Shown: one piece after another, positions 35,664-45,012 of the stretch | Position numbering within the stretch: the first letter of the stretch is position 1 | Layout: each line of letters starts with the position of its first letter | Assembly: GCA_003132505.1 (NCBI GenBank) | Contig: PKXY01000045.1 | Span: forward strand, 30,569-94,568 | DNA length: 64,000 nt | Reading direction: 5' to 3' | Source of the DNA: Solirubrobacterales bacterium | GTDB taxonomy: Bacteria > Actinomycetota > Thermoleophilia > Solirubrobacterales > Solirubrobacteraceae | Made by a program: the position numbers and the translations under genes | The notes under the pieces: generated by a model | Databases searched by the model: none | The model's input: only the letters and a program-made list of their open reading frames with translations | What the model was told of the DNA's origin: nothing

Positions 35664-36560
35664 CTACGGTTCACGGTGTTGCGCGGCGCTACGAGCCAGT
35701 TCAATGGCGCCGAGGACCCCAGCTCGGTCGCCCAAGGTCGGGGGCACGACGTAGCGGTCGATCGCGCCCGCCTGCTTCAGGTCCGGTGCGTCGAAGTAGC
35801 CGGCCAGCAGCTCGCGCAGCCGATGCCTGACGAGCGGAAGCAGGGAGGATTGTTTCGGAACGCCGCCGCCGATGATGATTCGCTGCGGCGACAGTGTGCA
35901 GATCACGTTCATCAGCCCGAGGGCGAGGTACTCGCTTTCGAGCTTCCAGACCTCGGCTTTGTCCGCAAGCTCTTGACCGGGGCGACCCCAGCGCTGGCGT
36001 ATTGCTTCACCGGACGCGAGACCTTCCAAGCAGTCTCCGTGATAGGGACACGCTCCGTCGAAGGGATCTCGGGCCTGGTCGTGCGGGATCCGCATATGGC
36101 CAATTTCCGGGTGGAGCAGTCCGTGGAGCACTTCGCCATTGACCATCGCTCCGCCGCCGATGCCGGTGCCGACGGTGATGTAGCAGAACGTCTTGAGGGC
36201 GACCGCTGCACCCCATCGCAATTCAGCAAGGGCGCTGGCGTTGACATCTGTATCGAGCGCCACGGGGACGTCAAGTGCGCTGCGCAGTGCTGCCACGACG
36301 TTGGTTCGCGCCCAGCCCGGCTTCGGGGTCGTCGTGATCTGTCCCCAAGTTGGCGATGCGCGGTGGACGTCAATTGGGCCGAACGAGCCTACGCCCACGC
36401 CGCCGAGGGCTCTGCCGTTCCGGAAGAACTGCGCAGCCAACGCGATCGTTTCTTCGGGCGTGGTTGTGGGAAACGTCTCTGACTCGAGCAGCTCGCCGTG
36501 ACCGTCGCCGATGCCGCAGACCCATTTGGTGCCTCCTGCTTCAATGCCTCCGTAGATCAC
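35664..36560 (-). CDS. ROK-family sugar kinase (fructokinase-like)
   Basis: YGGIEAGGTKWVCGIGDGHGEL, FYITVGTGIGGG-like CYITVGTGIGGGAMVNGEVLHGLLHPEIGHMRI, CPYHGDCLEGLASG. Confidence 0.93.
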   Translation of the reverse strand: MIYGGIEAGGTKWVCGIGDGHGELLESETFPTTTPEETIALAAQFFRNGRALGGVGVGSFGPIDVHRASPTWGQITTTPKPGWARTNVVAALRSALDVPVALDTDVNASALAELRWGAAVALKTFCYITVGTGIGGGAMVNGEVLHGLLHPEIGHMRIPHDQARDPFDGACPYHGDCLEGLASGEAIRQRWGRPGQELADKAEVWKLESEYLALGLMNVICTLSPQRIIIGGGVPKQSSLLPLVRHRLRELLAGYFDAPDLKQAGAIDRYVVPPTLGDRAGVLGAIELARSAAQHREP

Positions 36561-36669
36561 GAGACTGGCGCCCGAGCGCCGCAGGACTCGCGGATAATCA
36601 GGTCGGCGGGCAGCACAACGACCCTGCGTCGTTCATCGACTCGTCCGGCCAGACGATCGAGCAGGATCG

Positions 36670-37197
36670 TTACTCTTCGTCGTCGAGGGGGCAGCAGCGT
36701 GGGTCGTTCTGCGTGGCGAGCGCCGCTAGCATCGTGTGCAGTGCCTCACGGTTCGCCGAGTCAAGGGGCGCGAAGAACTCACCCTCAAGCTGGCTGATGA
36801 TCGCGCGGACTCGGGCAAGTTCCTTTCGGCCGCTGTTGGTGATGCTGACGACGTGGCGGCGGCGGTCTTGGGGGTCTCGCTGTCGCTCAACCATGTCGCG
36901 CTCCTCGAGTGAGTCGAGCAGCGCGACGAGCCGGCTGGGATCGAGCGTCAGCGCGTCGGCGATCGTCGCCTGTGTCTCGCGTGACCCCTCGCCGAGGATC
37001 GCGAGAACGCTGTAGTCGTAGAGCTCGAAACCGGATGCCTCTGCCCGCTCGGTGGCCTGGAGCTTGAACGCTAAACCGAGTCGCGCCAGCAGGTAGCCGC
37101 TGCTGTTCGCGAGCTCTCTAGCCACCAGCTGAACTGGACGAGACGTGTCGGCGGTGGCAAGTTCGTTCATATCAGCACAAGTGTACCGTACGAGCAT
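36670..37197 (-). CDS. MarR-family transcriptional regulator
   Basis: LYDYSVLAILGEGSRETQATIADALTLDPSRLVALLDSLEERDMVERQRDPQDRRRHVVSITNSGRKEL. Confidence 0.93.
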   Translation of the reverse strand: MLVRYTCADMNELATADTSRPVQLVARELANSSGYLLARLGLAFKLQATERAEASGFELYDYSVLAILGEGSRETQATIADALTLDPSRLVALLDSLEERDMVERQRDPQDRRRHVVSITNSGRKELARVRAIISQLEGEFFAPLDSANREALHTMLAALATQNDPRCCPLDDEE

Positions 37198-37208
37198 CGG
37201 CGCGTGCT

Positions 37209-37229
37209 ATCGTTGCAGCTATCAACGAT
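37209..37229. promoter_or_regulatory. Inverted-repeat operator candidate between marR and the MFS gene
   Basis: ATCGTTG-CAGCTAT-CAACGAT. Confidence 0.55.
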
Positions 37230-37244
37230 TTGGAGGCGCAAGCG

Positions 37245-38741
37245 ATGTCGACAGAAACTGTTTCACAGGCCTCGGATACTGCGGGCGATCGCCGCCGCTG
37301 GATAGTGCTCGCGCTGATCGTGACAGCCCAGTTCATGGTGGTGCTCGATATCGCCATCGTCAACGTCGCGCTGCCGTCGATCAAGACCGACCTGCACTTC
37401 TCCCAGGTCAGCCTCCAATGGGTGATCACGGCGTACTCGATCCTTTTCGGTGGCGTGCTCATGCTGGGTGGGCGGCTCGCCGATCTGCTCGGCCGCCGGC
37501 GCCTGTTCGTGATCGGACTCGGCATCTTCACCGCCAGCTCGCTGCTCGACGGCCTCGCATGGTCAGAGGGCTCGCTGATCGCGTTCCGCACGCTACAGGG
37601 CCTCGGCGCCGCGTTGCTCTCGCCGGCGGCGCTGTCGATCCTGACCACAACCTTCGAGGAGGGCCGCGAACGCAATCTCGCGCTCGGCATCTGGGGTGCG
37701 GTCTCGGGCAGTGGGGGCGCCGCAGGCGTGCTGCTCGGTGGTGCGCTGACGAGCGGCCTGGGCTGGTCGTGGATCTTCTTTATCAACGTGCCCGTCGGTA
37801 TCGCCGTGATCGCGTCGACCCCGTTCCTGCTACGCGAGAGCCGCGCCGACCTCCACCACCGCCACTTCGACTTCGCCGGCGCCGCCTCGATCACCTCCGG
37901 TCTGATGCTGCTCGTGTACGCCATGACACGCGCCGCGCAGCACGGCTGGGCCACAACCGAGTCGATCGTGCTGCTCGCCGCGTCCGCGGCGCTGATCGGC
38001 GTCTTCTTCGCAATCGAGGCGCGCTCGCCCGCCCCGCTACTGCCGCTGCGCATCTTTAAGCTGCGGACGCTTTCGGGATCGAACCTCGGCGGCCTCGCGC
38101 TCGGCGGTGCCGTCTTCGCCGAGTTCTTCCTGCTAACGCTCTACATGCAGCAGGTGCTGCACTACTCGGCCCTGCACACCGGCGTCGCGTACATCAGCCT
38201 GACCCTGACGATCATCATCTTCTCGGTCGTCGCACAGGCGCTCGTCAACCGCGTTGGCGTGCGCTGGGTGCTCCCGACCGGACTCGTGATCTCGAGCCTC
38301 GCGCTGGTTCTGTTCGCGCAACTGCCCGTGCACGGTCACTACTTCAGCGACCTCTTCCCGGCCTTCCTGCTCAGCGGCCTGGGGCTCGCGCTGTCGTTCG
38401 TGCCGATGTCAATCGGCGGCCTCGCCGGCGTGCGACCCGCCGACGCGGGCGTGGCCTCCGGGCTGATCAACACCACCCAGCAGGTCGGCGGAGCAATCGG
38501 AGTCGCGATCGCTACAACGATCGCGACGACGCTAACCGCGCACTTCGTCAGCGCGCACACGGGCTCAAGCGCAACCGCAGGGGCCGCCCTCACCCACGGC
38601 TTCCAAGGGGCCTTCTACGTCCTCGCCGGTATCGCAGCAGCGGGCGCCCTGTTCTCCGCACTCCTGCTCGAGCAGCGGCCGAGCGAGCAGACGTTCACGC
38701 TCAGCGAAGAAGCCCTACCCGAACTCGAAGCGGCAACCTAA
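37245..38741 (+). CDS. DHA2 (EmrB/QacA-like) MFS drug transporter
   Basis: MVVLDIAIVNVALPSIKTDLHFSQVSLQWVITAYSILFGGVLMLGGRLADLLGRRRLFVIGL; GLGAALLSPAALSIL. Confidence 0.95.
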   Translation: MSTETVSQASDTAGDRRRWIVLALIVTAQFMVVLDIAIVNVALPSIKTDLHFSQVSLQWVITAYSILFGGVLMLGGRLADLLGRRRLFVIGLGIFTASSLLDGLAWSEGSLIAFRTLQGLGAALLSPAALSILTTTFEEGRERNLALGIWGAVSGSGGAAGVLLGGALTSGLGWSWIFFINVPVGIAVIASTPFLLRESRADLHHRHFDFAGAASITSGLMLLVYAMTRAAQHGWATTESIVLLAASAALIGVFFAIEARSPAPLLPLRIFKLRTLSGSNLGGLALGGAVFAEFFLLTLYMQQVLHYSALHTGVAYISLTLTIIIFSVVAQALVNRVGVRWVLPTGLVISSLALVLFAQLPVHGHYFSDLFPAFLLSGLGLALSFVPMSIGGLAGVRPADAGVASGLINTTQQVGGAIGVAIATTIATTLTAHFVSAHTGSSATAGAALTHGFQGAFYVLAGIAAAGALFSALLLEQRPSEQTFTLSEEALPELEAAT

Positions 38742-38797
38742 CACCAAGACCACAAGAACATATCTGCGGGGTTCGGGAACTGTTTCGGGACCGGAGA

Positions 38798-38817
38798 CCG
38801 TCGCTTTTACTCGACGG
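38798..38817. terminator. Small hairpin between convergent MFS and CDF genes
   Basis: CCGTCG-CTTTTACT-CGACGG. Confidence 0.35.
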
Positions 38818-38894
38818 AGTCGTGTGTTGGGGGAACGTCGTCGCGCGCCGAGGGCGGGTGGGGCTGCTGCCGGCCCACTGCGCTGCGCCGTCGC

Positions 38895-39842
38895 CTACCG
38901 AGCGTTGACTGTCGCGCTTGGCTCGATCGCGATCAGGTTGTTGGCTTGATTTTCGACTTGGAGCGTGGTGTGGTCTAGGGCGAACTGCTGGTGGAGGAGC
39001 TGTTCGAGGTCTCGCCTGACGGCGTGGCAGTCGGTCTGTGTGCCGACGAGGACGTGGGCGGAGAGCGATGGAAATCCGGAGCTGACCTCCCAGACGTGGA
39101 GGTCGTGGACTTCGCTGACGCCCGGGTGGCTTGCCATCGCGCGTCCGATGAGCGTGGGGTCGAGGCCGCGGGGGGCCGCCTCCAGAAACACGCGGCCGGA
39201 GTCGCGTAGCAGCCCGTAGGCCGCCTTCAGCATGATTGCGGCGATGACGAGCGATGCGATGGCGTCGGCGCGCTTGAAGCTGGTCGTGATGATGACAAGC
39301 CCCGCGATCGCGGTAATGATGAACGCGGCGAGATCGGCGAGGATGTGCTGGAACGCGCCCTCAACGTTCATCGACCGTCGGTTGGCCTTCGAAAGCGTCG
39401 ACGTCGCGGCGAGGTTCACGACGACCCCGAGGAGGGCGACGATCAGGACCGGGGTGCCCTCGACGTTGGCCGGGTGCACGAGTCGCGTGATCGCTTCGTA
39501 AAAGATCAGCAGTGTAAGTACGAGCAGTGTCGCGCCGTTGAATTGCGCCGAGAGGATCTCCGCGCGTTTGAAGCCGTAGGTCATCGCGCCCTTCGCCGGC
39601 CGCGCTGCGAGACGAATCGCGAACAGGGACAGACCGATCGCGCCGGCGTCGGTGAGCATGTGTGCGGCGTCGGAGAGCAGCGCGAGCGAATGCACCAACG
39701 CGCCAACTACGACCTCCACCGCCATGAAGGCGATGATCAGCACGAGCGCAACGGTCAGCTTGCTCGCGTCGGCCTCCGCCGACACACCGTGAGAGTGGCC
39801 CACGTGCGCATCGTCAGATGAATGTGGTTCGGTCACGTCCAA
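38895..39842 (-). CDS. Cation diffusion facilitator family transporter
   Basis: HSLALLSDAAHMLTDAGAIGLSLFAIRLAARPA; AYGLLRDSGRVFLEAAPRGLDP; VHDLHVWEVSSGFPSLSAHVLV. Confidence 0.94.
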   Translation of the reverse strand: MDVTEPHSSDDAHVGHSHGVSAEADASKLTVALVLIIAFMAVEVVVGALVHSLALLSDAAHMLTDAGAIGLSLFAIRLAARPAKGAMTYGFKRAEILSAQFNGATLLVLTLLIFYEAITRLVHPANVEGTPVLIVALLGVVVNLAATSTLSKANRRSMNVEGAFQHILADLAAFIITAIAGLVIITTSFKRADAIASLVIAAIMLKAAYGLLRDSGRVFLEAAPRGLDPTLIGRAMASHPGVSEVHDLHVWEVSSGFPSLSAHVLVGTQTDCHAVRRDLEQLLHQQFALDHTTLQVENQANNLIAIEPSATVNAR

Positions 39843-39895
39843 TCCGGCAAGTCGTCTCGAGTTTCGCCGCTGGTACCCGGGAGGTCAGTCCAGCT

Positions 39896-40531
39896 TCAGA
39901 TCGCCAGGCTGAAGCGTGCTTCGGTCTGCTCGCGCACCTGCTCGAGCGCGACACCTTCCTGCAGTTCCACGAGCTGCATGCCGGCTGGGGTGAAGTCGAA
40001 GACGGCGAGGTCTGTGATCAGGCGGTGGACGACTTGGCGGCCGGTCAGAGGCAGCGTGCACTCGCGGCGTACTTTGCTCTCGACGGCCTTGTTGACGTGC
40101 TCCATCATCACGACAACGCGCTTGGCGCCGTTGACGAGATCCATCGCGCCGCCCATCCCCTTTACCAGCTTGCCGGGGACCATCCAGTTGGCAAGATCGC
40201 CGGCCTCGGATACCTCCATGCCGCCGAGGATCGCGAGGTCGATGTGGCCGCCGCGAATCATCGCGAACGATTCGGCGCTGTCGAAGAACGACGCTCCGGG
40301 GACAGCGGTGACCGTCTCCTTGCCGGCGTTGATCAGGTCCGCGCTCTCCTGCCCAGGCTGCGGGTAGGGCCCGATTCCGAGCAGTCCATTCTCTGATTGC
40401 AACATCACGCCTTGCAAGCCGCCTGCGTATTCGGCCAGCAGCGTCGGCAGCCCGATGCCGAGGTTGATGTTCATGCCGTCGGCGAGTTCGCGCGCGGCGC
40501 GCTTGACGATCCTGGTGCGCGCGTCGTCCAT
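39896..40531 (-). CDS. scoB: 3-oxoacid CoA-transferase subunit B
   Basis: ARELADGMNINLGIGLPTLLAEY, LQSENGLLGIGPYP, GGHIDLAILGGMEVSEAGDLANWMVPGKLVKGMGGAMDLV. Confidence 0.94.
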   Translation of the reverse strand: MDDARTRIVKRAARELADGMNINLGIGLPTLLAEYAGGLQGVMLQSENGLLGIGPYPQPGQESADLINAGKETVTAVPGASFFDSAESFAMIRGGHIDLAILGGMEVSEAGDLANWMVPGKLVKGMGGAMDLVNGAKRVVVMMEHVNKAVESKVRRECTLPLTGRQVVHRLITDLAVFDFTPAGMQLVELQEGVALEQVREQTEARFSLAI

Positions 40532-41280
40532 CAGGAAACACGCGCGCCTGCGAGTACTATGCGCTCGATCCGCTTCGCATAGTCGGTGCCCTTGATGATC
40601 CGCTGGACGAAGATCCCCGACGTGTGGATCTGGTTCGGGTCGAGCTCGCCAACGTCGACCAGCTCCTCGACCTCGGCGATCGTCACCTTGCCGGCCATCG
40701 CCGCGAGCGGGTTGAAGTTGCGTGCCGTGTCGCGATAGACGAGGTTGCCGAGAGGGTCGCCGCGCCAGGCTTTGACCAGCGCGAAGTCCGCTTGCAACGC
40801 GTGCTCGAGCAGGTATGTCCGCCCGCCGAAGTCGCGCGTCTCCCTGCCTTCGGCGATCGGCGTGCCAACTCCGGTCGCCGTGTAGAACGCGGGGATCCCG
40901 GCGCCGCCGGCCCGCAGGCGCTCGGCGAGCGTGCCCTGCGGCACCAGCTCAACCTCGAGCTCGCCCGACAAGTACTGCTGCTCGAAGATCTTGTTCTCGC
41001 CGACATAAGAGGAGACCATTTTGCGCAGCTGGCGGTTCGCCAGCAGGATGCCGAGGCCGAAATCGTCGACGCCGCAGTTGTTGGAGATCGCCGTCAGGTC
41101 GCGGACGCCCGCTTCATGCAGCGCGGCGATCAACTTCTCCGGAATCCCACACAGGCCGAAGCCGCCGACCGCGATCGTCGCTCCGTCGGCGATGTCCGAG
41201 ACGGCCCCGCTGAAGGAGTCGAGAACTTTGTCCCTCACAGACACCCCTACGAGCGAGAGTAGCTCTCGCTTTTGTCCCAT
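40531..41280 (-). CDS. scoA: 3-oxoacid CoA-transferase subunit A
   Basis: [60 protein letters not shown] overlap with scoB; the true start may be an internal GTG (VSVRDKVLD). Confidence 0.92.
   Translation of the reverse strand: MGQKRELLSLVGVSVRDKVLDSFSGAVSDIADGATIAVGGFGLCGIPEKLIAALHEAGVRDLTAISNNCGVDDFGLGILLANRQLRKMVSSYVGENKIFEQQYLSGELEVELVPQGTLAERLRAGGAGIPAFYTATGVGTPIAEGRETRDFGGRTYLLEHALQADFALVKAWRGDPLGNLVYRDTARNFNPLAAMAGKVTIAEVEELVDVGELDPNQIHTSGIFVQRIIKGTDYAKRIERIVLAGARVS
41252..41270. promoter_or_regulatory. Hairpin at the annotated 5' end of scoA
   Basis: AGCGAGAG-TAG-CTCTCGCT, followed on the plus strand by TTT. Confidence 0.4.
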
Positions 41281-42279
41281 GGTCGCGTTTCGTTCAAGCG
41301 GTGGGCATACACTTGCGTCATCGTACGCGCACGCCTTAGCCACCACGTGGCTGGCGCTAAGACACGTGGACACGCCGTTCTGCGTCTTGCGTTGCGAGGC
41401 GTTCGACGTGACGGCTCGTGGGTCGTCGTAGCCGTCGTCCTGCTCGTGCCATGCACGGCAGCGTCGGGGCGGAGCGTGTCGCGCCCGCGGCTGACTGCCT
41501 CGATCACCGTTGGCGGCACCCTTGTCGCTTCCTCTGGGCGGGTCGGTGCGGGGAAGTTCGCTGGGGCGGGCGTCCGTGCGGGGTGGCGCGTCGTGCTCGA
41601 ACGGTACGGTGCGGTGTCGCACGGTCGAGCGTCGTGGCAGGCCCTTGCGAGTGCGGCGCTGAGTGCGAGCGGCAAGGCGAGCAGGTTTGCGCTGACGTGG
41701 ACGGCTTCCGTTCCAAAGACTGTGCGCCGGGTGATCCTGCGTGTCGAGCTGGTGTCGCACGGGCGACTGCTCGCCACTACCCATTCCAGACGCTTGGAGA
41801 TCCGCCCGCCAGCCATCGTCGCGGCGAAGACCATTAGCGCCGGTGGCTTCCACACGTGCGCGCTGCTCGTCACCGCCACCATCGACTGTTGGGGCGACAA
41901 CGAGGACGGGCAACTAGGGGACGGGACCACGAGTCTCGGGAGTGACCTGCCGCTGGCGGTCAGCGGCAGGTCACGCGCAACACAAATCGCCGCCGGCAAC
42001 GCTCACACGTGCGCGCTGCTCGTCACCGCCAGCATCGACTGCTGGGGCTACAACTACACCGGGCAACTCGGGGACGGGACCACGACCGACAGCGACCTCC
42101 CGGTAGCCGTCAGCGGCATCACCAACGCAACCCAGATCACCGCCGGCAGCGCCCACACGTGCGCGCTACTCGCTACCGGCGCCGTCGACTGCTGGGGCTA
42201 CGACGGGGCCGGGGAACTCGGGGACGGCATCACGACCTTCGACAGCGACCTACCGGTCGCGGTCAGGAGGATTGGATAG
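41272..42279 (+). CDS. Secreted or anchored protein with about three RCC1-type repeats, probably truncated
   Basis: Three units like [33 protein letters not shown]...DLPLAVSG; start codon uncertain. Confidence 0.65.
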   Translation: MSHGRVSFKRWAYTCVIVRARLSHHVAGAKTRGHAVLRLALRGVRRDGSWVVVAVVLLVPCTAASGRSVSRPRLTASITVGGTLVASSGRVGAGKFAGAGVRAGWRVVLERYGAVSHGRASWQALASAALSASGKASRFALTWTASVPKTVRRVILRVELVSHGRLLATTHSRRLEIRPPAIVAAKTISAGGFHTCALLVTATIDCWGDNEDGQLGDGTTSLGSDLPLAVSGRSRATQIAAGNAHTCALLVTASIDCWGYNYTGQLGDGTTTDSDLPVAVSGITNATQITAGSAHTCALLATGAVDCWGYDGAGELGDGITTFDSDLPVAVRRIG

Positions 42280-43260
42280 TGCGCAGAGCGCAGCCGATCA
42301 CCGCGTCGAGGGTTTCCATGATCTCGACTGTTTCGTCGAGCGGCATCAGCGGGCTTTCGTGCAGCCCGGCCCGCAGACAGCGGCCGACCTCCTCGGCCTC
42401 ATGACGCATGCCGCGACTGTGATGAGCCTGCTCGTGGCGCGTCGGCTCGCCTCGCCGCGGAACGACGGTGAAGGATGTCGGCGCGAAGAACGGGCCGTCA
42501 ACTTCGATCCTCCCGTCGGTGCCGATGATCGTGGCGCGGTTCGGCAGGTCCGCGAGCAAGGTGCAATGGAGCAGAGCCTGAGCGCCATTCTCGTAGCCGA
42601 AGGCCATCGACACCTGGGCGTCAACGCCCGACGGTGCTGGGGCGGCCACAGCAGCGATCCGCTGTGGCCGCCCCAGCACCATCGACGCGAACGGCACCGT
42701 GTAAACGCCGAGGTCGAGTAGGGCCCCACCCCCAAGCGCTGGTGCGTAGATCCGGTGAGTGGGATCAGACGGGCACCTTCCCCCATGGTCGGCGTGCACG
42801 GCGACGATCGTGCCGAGAACATCCTCGTCCAACAGCCGCCTTATCTCCCGGATGTGAGGCAGAAAGCGCGTCCACATCGCCTCCATGAGGAAGAGCTGCT
42901 TGGCGCGCGCGGTCGCCACGAGCTCCCGGGCCTCGCCTGCATTGATCGTAAAAGGCTTCTCGACCACGACCGCCTTCCGCACTCGAGTGCCAGCATCGCG
43001 CCCGCCTGGTGCATCGCGTGGGGCGTGGCCACGTACACGACGTCGACCTCGGAATCAGCGACGAGCGTTTCGTAGGAGGCGTGCTGGCGCGGGATGTTAA
43101 ATTCGGCCCCGAAACGCTCTGCGCGTTCCTGCGTGCGCGAGCCCACTGCCACGACCGAGCCGGCGTCGCTCGAAGCCAGCTCCTCAGCGAACTGGTGAGC
43201 GATCGAGCCTGTGCCCACTATGCCCCACCGGAGTGCGCTCATCGCTCTGAAACCCTGCAA
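42263..43260 (-). pseudogene. Gfo/Idh/MocA-family oxidoreductase with a frameshift
   Basis: N-terminal part in frame of 42841-43260 (LRWGIVGTGSIAHQFAEEL...VDVVYVATPHAMHQAGAMLALECG); continues in another frame from about 42982 (RKAVVVEKPFTINAGEARELVATARAKQLFLMEAMWTRFLPHI...). Confidence 0.88.
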
Positions 43261-43347
43261 CCGAAGCCAGCCGTGCTCGAGGAGCAGCCGGCCGGTTCGG
43301 TTCTCTTTGCGCCGGCTTGCTATTGAAGCTCAGCGGCCTCTGGCAGC

Positions 43348-43872
43348 TCAGTCTGCGTAGAGCTTTCCGCCGCAGTCCCAGGACCCGCTGAACGGCTTGC
43401 CAGTGCCGAACGCTCCCTTGAACGACTGGAACGTGCCGCTCAGCGGCCTCGAGCCCGTGTCGTTCGTCTTCACCGTGTTGAGCGAGATCAGCGACCTCCC
43501 GCCCCATGAGGCGTTCACGGTCTCGATCGCGACCGGCTGCTCGTCGATTTGCAGCTGGAACAACCGACGGCCACCGTTGGTCTTGAGGTTGCCGTAGTCG
43601 ATCGTTCCAAGCGTGACACCCAGTGTCAACCCGATCGCCTTATCGCTGTTGCAGCGGCCATACCTGAACTTGTAGGTCTTGCCGCCGAGGAGCAAGGTCG
43701 CGGTCGCTGGACCGCAGTAGCGTATCTCCGTCTTTCCGTGCACGCTGGTGCTCTTCGTGACACACGAAGGCGAGGCCAAGGACACGCGGGGCTTGGCAGC
43801 CGAACCGCAGCCGCTCAAGGCAGCGGCGCAACCTGCAAGTGCGGCAAAGGCGACTGGAGCGGGCACCTTCAT
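43348..43872 (-). CDS. Putative lipoprotein/secreted hypothetical protein
   Basis: MKVPAPVAFAALAGCAAALSGCGS signal/lipobox-like N-terminus. Confidence 0.6.
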   Translation of the reverse strand: MKVPAPVAFAALAGCAAALSGCGSAAKPRVSLASPSCVTKSTSVHGKTEIRYCGPATATLLLGGKTYKFRYGRCNSDKAIGLTLGVTLGTIDYGNLKTNGGRRLFQLQIDEQPVAIETVNASWGGRSLISLNTVKTNDTGSRPLSGTFQSFKGAFGTGKPFSGSWDCGGKLYAD

Positions 43873-43986
43873 CGGACCCAGCCTCGTCTGCTGTGCGCGA
43901 CCAAAGCCCCGCGGCGGCAACGCATTATCGGTGAATTGCGTCGCTTCTCGGAGTCGGCGTGGCGCACTTCAGAACGTGCGCGCTGA

Positions 43987-45012
43987 TCACGACGGAGGGT
44001 CCGTCAGGAAGCCAGTGTCGACGGCGAAGAACAACAGCGCTTCGCGTGACACGGCGAAGGCTGCGGCCGTCCCGGGCTCGACGTGATCTGCCACGGGCAG
44101 TTTTGCCACGAGCGAGAGCTCGCCGAGGCGGAGGTGCGCAAGCTGTTCGTCGCCGAGGTACTCGACGACCTCCACCCCGGCGTTGAAGCCGACGCTGCCG
44201 TTCAGCGCCGGGCCGACTCGGATGTGCTCAGGCCGGAAGCCGACGAGGCTGGAGTCCGAGCCAAGCTTCAGGACCGGGGCGGGAACGACGTTCATCGCCG
44301 GCGAGCCGATGAACGTCGCGACGAACGTGTTGACGGGCCGAGTGTAGAGCTCCTCGGGCGTGCCTTGCTGTTGGAGGACTCCCTCGCGCATCACCGCTAT
44401 GCGGTCGCCCATCGTCATCGCCTCGACCTGATCGTGTGTGACGTAGATGGTGGTCGTCCCAAGCCGCTTCTGGAGCGTCAGGATCTCGCCTCGCGTTTGC
44501 ACGCGCAACGCCGCGTCGAGGTTAGAGAGCGGCTCGTCCATCAGGAACACCGCCGGCTCGCGCACGATCGCCCGCCCAAGCGCTACGCGTTGGCGTTGTC
44601 CTCCGGAGAGAGCCTTCGGCTTGCGCTGCAGGTGCTGGTCGAGGTTCAGTGCCGCCGCAGCCTCGTGGACCCGGCGCGCTATCTCGGGCTTGCTGATCTT
44701 GTGCAGCTTCAGTCCGAACGCGAGGTTTTGTTCGACGGTCATGTGCGGGTAGAGCGCATAGTTCTGGAAGACCATCGCGATGTCGCGATCCTTGGGCGAC
44801 ACATGATTCATCACACGGTCGCCGATCAGGATCGTGCCGTCGGTGATCTCCTCGAGGCCCGCCACCATCCGCAGGGCGGTCGTCTTCCCGCAGCCCGACG
44901 GCCCGACGAAGACCATGAACTCGCCTTCTCCAATCGCGAGATCCAGGTCGTTTACGGCGCGCGTGCCGTCCCCGTAAACCTTGGAGACGCCCTCGAAGTG
45001 AATCTCAGCCAT
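43987..45012 (-). CDS. Sugar ABC transporter ATP-binding protein (MsmK/UgpC type)
   Basis: GPSGCGKTTALRMVAGLEEITDGTILIGD, ALSGGQRQRVALGRAIVREPAVFLMDEPLSNLDAALR, IYVTHDQVEAMTMGDRIAVM. Confidence 0.96.
   Translation of the reverse strand: MAEIHFEGVSKVYGDGTRAVNDLDLAIGEGEFMVFVGPSGCGKTTALRMVAGLEEITDGTILIGDRVMNHVSPKDRDIAMVFQNYALYPHMTVEQNLAFGLKLHKISKPEIARRVHEAAAALNLDQHLQRKPKALSGGQRQRVALGRAIVREPAVFLMDEPLSNLDAALRVQTRGEILTLQKRLGTTTIYVTHDQVEAMTMGDRIAVMREGVLQQQGTPEELYTRPVNTFVATFIGSPAMNVVPAPVLKLGSDSSLVGFRPEHIRVGPALNGSVGFNAGVEVVEYLGDEQLAHLRLGELSLVAKLPVADHVEPGTAAAFAVSREALLFFAVDTGFLTDPPS

Noticed and set aside
41840-42270. Periodic repeats considered as a CRISPR array
   Set aside because: Units are coding RCC1 repeats with no repeat-spacer structure and no cas genes nearby
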